From: an uncultured Christensenellaceae bacterium
Lineage (GTDB): Bacteria > Bacillota > Clostridia > Christensenellales > Pumilibacteraceae
DNA length: 53,165 nt
Reading direction: 5' to 3'
NCBI GenBank assembly: GCA_910588155.1
Contig: CAJUPB010000011.1
Location: forward strand, 1-53,165
Below the pieces are notes generated by a model. It did no database searches. It was given only the letters and a program-made list of their open reading frames with translations, and was not told the DNA's origin. Of this stretch, positions 49,388 through 53,165 are shown piece by piece. Made by a program: the position numbers and the translations under genes. The first letter of the stretch is position 1. Each line of letters opens with the position of its first letter.

Positions 49388-49879
49388 ATGAAGATATACG
49401 AGTATAACGAAATAATAGACACGCTTTTGGAGACAGACGGCGACGTCGATACCGAAACGGGACTTGTTTTTGATTTTACGCTTCTCGACCGCTTGGAAAT
49501 GGAGAGGAACGAGAAAATCGAAAACCTATTGCTTTATGCCGCGCAATTGACTGTTGACGCAGAGGACATATCGAGCTATGCGGCGAAATTGAACGCGAGG
49601 GCAAAGAGCAAGAAGAATAAGGCGGACAGGCTCAAAGAATGGCTATGCGGCGAAATAACACGCTACGGCGACAAGAAGTTTGAAACGCAAAAAGTCAAAG
49701 GCGTGGTGTCGATACGCAACAAAGTGGATATAACTGACGAGCAGCTATTGCCGCCGCAGTTTATTCGTACAAAAGTCGAAACTGCGCCGGATAAGACGGC
49801 GATAAGCTCGGCTATAAAGTCTGGCGAGACGGTAAGCGGAGCAAGGCTTGTGGAAAGCAGGTCTTTGCAGATTAAATAG
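49388..49879 (+). CDS. Siphovirus Gp157-family protein
   Basis: A 163-residue protein with the Gp157 layout: an N-terminal acidic helix region, EKIENLLLYAAQLTVDAEDI...EAKLNARAKSKKNKADRLKEW, then FETQKVKGVVSIRNKVDITDEQLLPPQFIR. The family occurs in early regions of Gram-positive siphophages and was first named for a phage Sfi21 resistance phenotype; its molecular role is unclear. AAGGAG precedes the ATG. Confidence 0.85.
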   Translation: MKIYEYNEIIDTLLETDGDVDTETGLVFDFTLLDRLEMERNEKIENLLLYAAQLTVDAEDISSYAAKLNARAKSKKNKADRLKEWLCGEITRYGDKKFETQKVKGVVSIRNKVDITDEQLLPPQFIRTKVETAPDKTAISSAIKSGETVSGARLVESRSLQIK

Positions 49880-49888
49880 GAGGTAATT

Positions 49889-50587
49889 ATGGAAAATTTG
49901 GAGATTTACGAAAAGGTTCGTATCGTTCCGGATAACGCAAAACGCAGAATAGAAGCCGGCAGACTCAAAGGTAAAACGGACATAAATCCGATGTGGCGGA
50001 TTAAAACGCTTACCGAGCAATTTGGACCTTGCGGGAAAGGATGGTTTTTCAAAATCACGGATAAGAGACTCGAAACGGCGGTTGAGACCGGCGAGGTCGC
50101 CGCATTCCTCGATATAGAGCTGTATGTAAAATTCGGTCAGGAATGGTCTCAACCTATACAGGGAACAGGCGGCAGTATGTTCGTAGTAGAAGAAAAAAAC
50201 GGTCTCCACGTTTCGGACGAGTGTTTCAAAATGGCGCTTACGGACGCTATTTCCGTTGCGTGCAAATCGCTCGGAATAGGCGCTGACGTGTATTGGGAAA
50301 AGGACGAAAGCAAGTATAACGAATCACCCGAAAGTCCCGATAAAACAGGGGTAAAGAAAACGCGGGCATCCAAGCCTTCGGACGTACTGAATTTTGACGG
50401 GGCGGATAAAGCGGATTATAAGACGCTGTTTGTCAATGCGCTCAAAATAGCAGGACTTACGCCGTCGGAAGGCAGAAATATAATCGACGATATGTACGGT
50501 AACGACATAACGCTTTCCGAGCTTGACGACGAGCAGTTTATATCGCTGCTGAAAAAGCTTGACGGCGTCGCGGTGGAAAGACGGTGA
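49889..50587 (+). CDS. Probable single-strand annealing protein (Rad52/Sak-like)
   Basis: A 232-residue protein with INPMWRIKTLTEQFGPCGKGWFF, GTGGSMFVVEE and FKMALTDAISVACKSLGIGADVYWEKDESKY, the order and spacing of phage Rad52-like annealing proteins, followed by a variable linker and a helical C-terminal domain. Location between Gp157 and SSB is that of recombination genes. The family call rests on motif memory. AGGAGG precedes the ATG; the stop overlaps the next start (GTGA). Confidence 0.7.
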   Translation: MENLEIYEKVRIVPDNAKRRIEAGRLKGKTDINPMWRIKTLTEQFGPCGKGWFFKITDKRLETAVETGEVAAFLDIELYVKFGQEWSQPIQGTGGSMFVVEEKNGLHVSDECFKMALTDAISVACKSLGIGADVYWEKDESKYNESPESPDKTGVKKTRASKPSDVLNFDGADKADYKTLFVNALKIAGLTPSEGRNIIDDMYGNDITLSELDDEQFISLLKKLDGVAVERR

Positions 50588-51258
50588 ACCCGATTGACGG
50601 ACGAATAACGGATTATAACGAGCGCGGAGAAATCACAATCCGCGCCCGTTATGAAAACGTCGGAAGGTTTATCGAGTGCGGTTATAAGGAAGCGATAATA
50701 TTGCTTAAAGACAGTCGCACCGTAACCGCCGAGCAGCGTAAGAAGATATATGCTATGCTGAATGAAATAGCAGACTATATGGGCGAGTTCCCGGATATAG
50801 TTAAAAAGCAGTTCAAGTGGGAACTGCGGTATAAACGTTATAAAGGAATGCTCGACGATTTTTCGCTGTCGAACTGCTCGATAGAGACCGCAAGCGCATA
50901 CATAGATTTGCTCGTCGAGACAATCATTGCGTGGGGAATACCGCTTAAACAGCCGCTTATAGAACTGTGCGAAGATATTCCGAGATACGTATATACTTGC
51001 TTGAAGTACAAGAAATGCGCCATATGCGGCAGAAGCGCCGAACTGCATCACGTTGACGTCGTCGGTATAGGGCGGGACCGAACGGAAATAGCGCACGAAG
51101 GAATGCGTGCGTTGCCGCTCTGTCGAAAACATCACGGAGAGTGTCATACTATGGGTTCCGATGCTTTCGCGGAGCGGTACCGTTTGGAGCCCGTGCGGCT
51201 GGATAAAGAACTGTGCAAAATTTATAAAGTAAAAAACAAAAAAGGAGATAGACTATGA
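50584..51258 (+). CDS. Putative HNHc nuclease (phage recombination/replication block)
   Basis: A 224-residue protein starting at GTG 50584. The C-terminal part has the zinc/HNH pattern CAICGRSAELHHVDVVGIGR...LPLCRKHHGECHTMG (about 143-190). The N-terminal half is helical. This matches the putative HNHc nuclease family next to ssb in Firmicutes siphophages. Coupled to both neighbours by 4 bp overlaps. Confidence 0.82.
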   Translation: MNPIDGRITDYNERGEITIRARYENVGRFIECGYKEAIILLKDSRTVTAEQRKKIYAMLNEIADYMGEFPDIVKKQFKWELRYKRYKGMLDDFSLSNCSIETASAYIDLLVETIIAWGIPLKQPLIELCEDIPRYVYTCLKYKKCAICGRSAELHHVDVVGIGRDRTEIAHEGMRALPLCRKHHGECHTMGSDAFAERYRLEPVRLDKELCKIYKVKNKKGDRL

Positions 51259-51665
51259 ACAAAATTATTTTAATCGGAAATCTGACGCGCGACCCCGAGT
51301 TAAGTGAACTTCCAAGCGGAGTATCCATCTGTAAGTTCGCTATTGCCGTGGGACGCAGCTTCACAAATTCCAACGGCGAGCGTGAAACAGACTTCTTCAA
51401 CGTTACGGCGTGGAGAGGTCTCGGCGAGAACTGCGCGAAGTACTTGACGAAAGGAAAAAAGGTGTGCGTCGTAGGCAATGTACAGATGGGAGAATATACC
51501 GACCGTGACGGCGTCAGACGATTTACCACGACCGTGGTTGCCGAAGACGTGGAATTTCTTTCCCCGAAAGAGAGCGAGCCGCAGAAGTCGAATGACGGGG
51601 CGAAACCGAAAAAGAAAACGGTTGAAGAACTCCGTCCGATAGAAAGCGAAGACTTGCCGTTTTAA
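51255..51665 (+). CDS. ssb: Single-stranded DNA-binding protein
   Basis: A 136-residue phage SSB: OB-fold opening MNKIILIGNLTRDPELSELPSG, GERETDFFNVTAWRGLGENCAKYLTKGKKV, then a short linker and the acidic tip ESEDLPF that recruits partner proteins. Starts in an ATGA overlap, with AAAGGAG upstream. Confidence 0.95.
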   Translation: MNKIILIGNLTRDPELSELPSGVSICKFAIAVGRSFTNSNGERETDFFNVTAWRGLGENCAKYLTKGKKVCVVGNVQMGEYTDRDGVRRFTTTVVAEDVEFLSPKESEPQKSNDGAKPKKKTVEELRPIESEDLPF

Positions 51666-51681
51666 AGGAGGTACATAACTT

Positions 51682-52596
51682 TTGGCACGAAAAAGAATGA
51701 TTAGTCCCGAGATATGGGAGAGTCGTTCGTTTTCGAGGCTGTCGGACTTTGCAAAACTGATATTCATAGGATTGTTTTCCCAAGCGGATGACGAAGGTTA
51801 CGGCAATGCGTCGCCCGGATACATAAGGTCGAAGCTGTTCCCTAACGACGAGGAAAGGAGATTGACCGACATCAAGAAAGCCCTATCGGAGATAGCACTC
51901 GGTATGTCCATCAATTTCTATGAAGTCAACGGCGACAGTTTCTATCACTTAACGCACTGGTCGGAATGGCAGAAAGTAGACCGTCCTACGAAATCACGAA
52001 TACCGAAAGAGCAAAATCCCCCGTGCAAACGGGGGAAAGGGGGAGATATGCTCTTTCGGGAAGTCCTCGACGAGTCCTCGACGAATACTCGACGAACGCT
52101 CGACGAGTCCTCGACGACTAATAGAATAGAACAGAATAGAAAAGAATGTGTATATGCGCGCGTACGCACGCACGAGGACACACACACCTTCGTCAAGCCT
52201 ACGGTCGAAGAAATAACGGCTTACGGAGCAGAGATAGGCAAGACTGTAAACGCACAACGCTTTTATGATTTTTACGAATCGAAAGGCTGGACGGTCGGCA
52301 GTCGGCCGATGCGGGATTGGAAGGCTTGCGTAAGGAAATGGGAAGAAAAAGCGGAGCCGCAACTCGCCGTAAATAAAGAAAAGCAAACGGCAGACAAGCA
52401 GGCAGACGAGGCAAGCCGTATAAAAGCCAATATTCTCGATACCGACCCCGCTTTCTATGAAAACGAACGCGCACTGCGCCTTGCTAATATGGCGATAGCC
52501 AAAGGCGAAGAAGCGGACTTGACCGAAATATTAAAAGAGCGCGAAAGAATACTTGCCGCGCACGGACTTACAAACACGGACATAGGAGACAAATAA
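51682..52596 (+). CDS. Phage replication initiation protein (replisome organiser-like)
   Basis: A 304-residue protein starting at TTG 51682 with AAAGGAGG upstream. The N-terminal domain (MISPEIWESRSFSRLSDFAKLIFIGLFSQADDEGYG...) is the winged-helix form common in Firmicutes phage initiators; a low-complexity centre (about 125-150) is encoded by the iteron block; the C-terminal half has RFYDFYESKGWTVGSRPMRDWKACVRKWEE, typical of this group. Expected to open the phage origin and load helicase. Confidence 0.82.
   Translation: MARKRMISPEIWESRSFSRLSDFAKLIFIGLFSQADDEGYGNASPGYIRSKLFPNDEERRLTDIKKALSEIALGMSINFYEVNGDSFYHLTHWSEWQKVDRPTKSRIPKEQNPPCKRGKGGDMLFREVLDESSTNTRRTLDESSTTNRIEQNRKECVYARVRTHEDTHTFVKPTVEEITAYGAEIGKTVNAQRFYDFYESKGWTVGSRPMRDWKACVRKWEEKAEPQLAVNKEKQTADKQADEASRIKANILDTDPAFYENERALRLANMAIAKGEEADLTEILKERERILAAHGLTNTDIGDK
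52065..52117 (+). repeat. Iterons, candidate phage replication origin
   Basis: TCGACGA occurs five times, at 52067, 52078, 52089, 52100 and 52111, an exact 11 bp period (about one helical turn), inside the initiator gene and followed by an A-rich stretch (52121-52147). Because 11 is not a multiple of three, the repeat is a DNA property rather than a protein repeat. Confidence 0.75.
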
Positions 52597-52599
52597 AAA

Positions 52600-53165
52600 A
52601 TGAAAACATACAGAATAACGGAAAAAGACATAGAGGGAATGACTCCCGTTGCAGTCGGATATAAAATATTCAATCACGACTATTCCACAAAAAGCGGCAA
52701 CTATGACTATAAGGACGAAAACGGCAACGTCGTCGGCACTATCCACAAGGTGGACGGAGATATATCCGAGTGTCGTTGGGGACTGCATTTCAGTAAACTC
52801 CCGCACGATTGTTTCAATTTCTACGAGTCGGTGCACTGGAATAAGTTCGCCAAGGTCGAGGCTTACGATAAGCTCATAGAGGGCGAGCAGAAATGCGTCA
52901 CGAACATTCTGAAAATCGTGCAGACGTTCACGTTCGATGAGTTTATAAAACTCATTCGGAAAGAGTTGCAAAACAATGGGTCGTACGGCATTAATGAGTC
53001 GTACGGCATCAATGGGTCGAACGGCATCAATAGGTCGAACGGCATCAATGAGTCGTACGGCATCAATGAGTCGAACGGCATTAATGAGTCGTACGGCATC
53101 AATGGGTCGAACGGCATCAATAGGTCGAACGGCATCAATGAGTCGTACGGCATCAATGAGTCGAA
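52600..53165 (+). CDS. Phage protein with hexapeptide repeat tail (partial, runs off the window)
   Basis: From ATG 52600 a frame is open to the window end (188 codons seen). Residues 1-125 (MKTYRITEKDIEGMTPVAVGYKIF..., WGLHFSKLPHDCFNFYE) resemble the DUF7666-type domain of gut phage proteins. From residue 126 it becomes a tandem hexapeptide N-[GER]-S-[YN]-G-I. The C-terminus is not in the window. Function unknown. Confidence 0.75.
   Translation, partial: MKTYRITEKDIEGMTPVAVGYKIFNHDYSTKSGNYDYKDENGNVVGTIHKVDGDISECRWGLHFSKLPHDCFNFYESVHWNKFAKVEAYDKLIEGEQKCVTNILKIVQTFTFDEFIKLIRKELQNNGSYGINESYGINGSNGINRSNGINESYGINESNGINESYGINGSNGINRSNGINESYGINES
52975..53165 (+). repeat. 18 bp tandem repeat array, about 10.6 copies, continuing beyond the window
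   Basis: Unit AAT-GRG-TCG-WAC-GGC-ATY, in frame. Copies 2-6 are repeated as copies 7-11, giving a 90 bp higher-order period. Variation is confined to codon 2 (Gly/Glu/Arg), codon 4 (Tyr/Asn) and a silent third base of codon 6. Confidence 0.92.

Larger units (their letters stand above)
42340..53165. mobile_element. Temperate siphovirus prophage, integrase/lysogeny/early-replication region (right end not in window)
   Basis: Starts at the interruption of the substrate-binding gene and reads out of the window. Gene order is typical: serine integrase, HNH, regulators, S24-type repressor, Cro-like gene, small early genes, Gp157, annealing protein, HNHc nuclease, SSB, replication protein. Structural and lysis genes are not seen because the window ends. 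Confidence 0.9.

Noticed and set aside
52975..53165. CRISPR array
   Set aside because: The 18 bp units are contiguous, in frame and without spacers; it is a coding tandem repeat.

Overview
This window looks like chromosome of an uncultured, probably gut-dwelling member of the Clostridia, joined at its right end to the early region of a temperate siphovirus prophage. The evidence for Clostridia is gene order and family content: dnaG-rpoD-trmK, coaE next to a lytic transglycosylase gene, asd-dapA-dapB behind a lysine riboswitch, an SleB/YkvI-like Firmicutes protein set, TTGACA/TATAAT promoters with 17-18 bp spacers, strong GGAGG ribosome binding sites and CCA-encoding tRNA genes. A GH95-like fucosidase fits life on host glycans. 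The exact lineage cannot be fixed from the sequence alone.

Layout. 0.2-6.9 kb: a replication/transcription operon dgt-dnaG-rpoD-rpoD paralog-trmK-zinc-ribbon protein, ending in an intrinsic terminator. 7.1-12.8 kb: acyl-CoA synthetase, galU with two downstream genes, and a membrane protein. 12.9-13.3 kb: two tRNA-Leu genes, one with the unusual anticodon AAG. 13.3-15.6 kb: an AT-rich, apparently acquired cassette (phosphotransferase, MATE pump, YdeI-like fragment) in which all three genes are frameshifted. 15.6-28 kb: polA, coaE, transglycosylase, WYL regulator, an M28 membrane peptidase and the GH95-like enzyme. 28.7-29.5 kb: a small XRE-XRE/Cys-rich regulatory island. 30.4-33.5 kb: lysine-riboswitch-controlled asd-dapA-dapB. 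33.5-40.1 kb: a divergent operon of an M20 peptidase, membrane protein, methyltransferase, TPR and HEAT-like proteins, then a YkvI-like transporter. 40-42.3 kb: an ABC importer operon whose substrate-binding gene is cut in two by the prophage.

Two kinds of intergenic repeat stand out. The first is a dispersed, palindromic element (arrays near 1, 11.6, 18.8, 22.1 and 28.0 kb). Its copies share the outline TGAC-arm...arm-GTCA, but the arm, an inner stem and an apical hairpin change sequence from copy to copy while staying complementary. In all four places where an array abuts a gene, the first three bases of the element, TGA, are the stop codon of that gene. The second is a tandem ~143 bp repeat (29.6-30.1 kb) of the widespread TCATTGCGAG...GCAAT type.

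The prophage (about 42.34 kb to the window end) carries a TP901-1-type serine integrase broken by a 7 bp insertion immediately before the catalytic serine codon, an HNH endonuclease gene, two separate repressor/operator switches with operators placed in promoter spacers, a repressor-controlled lipoprotein plus 43-residue membrane peptide, and a recombination/replication block (Gp157, Rad52-like annealing protein, HNHc nuclease, SSB, replication protein with five embedded iterons at an exact 11 bp period). The window ends inside a phage protein made of 18 bp tandem repeats.
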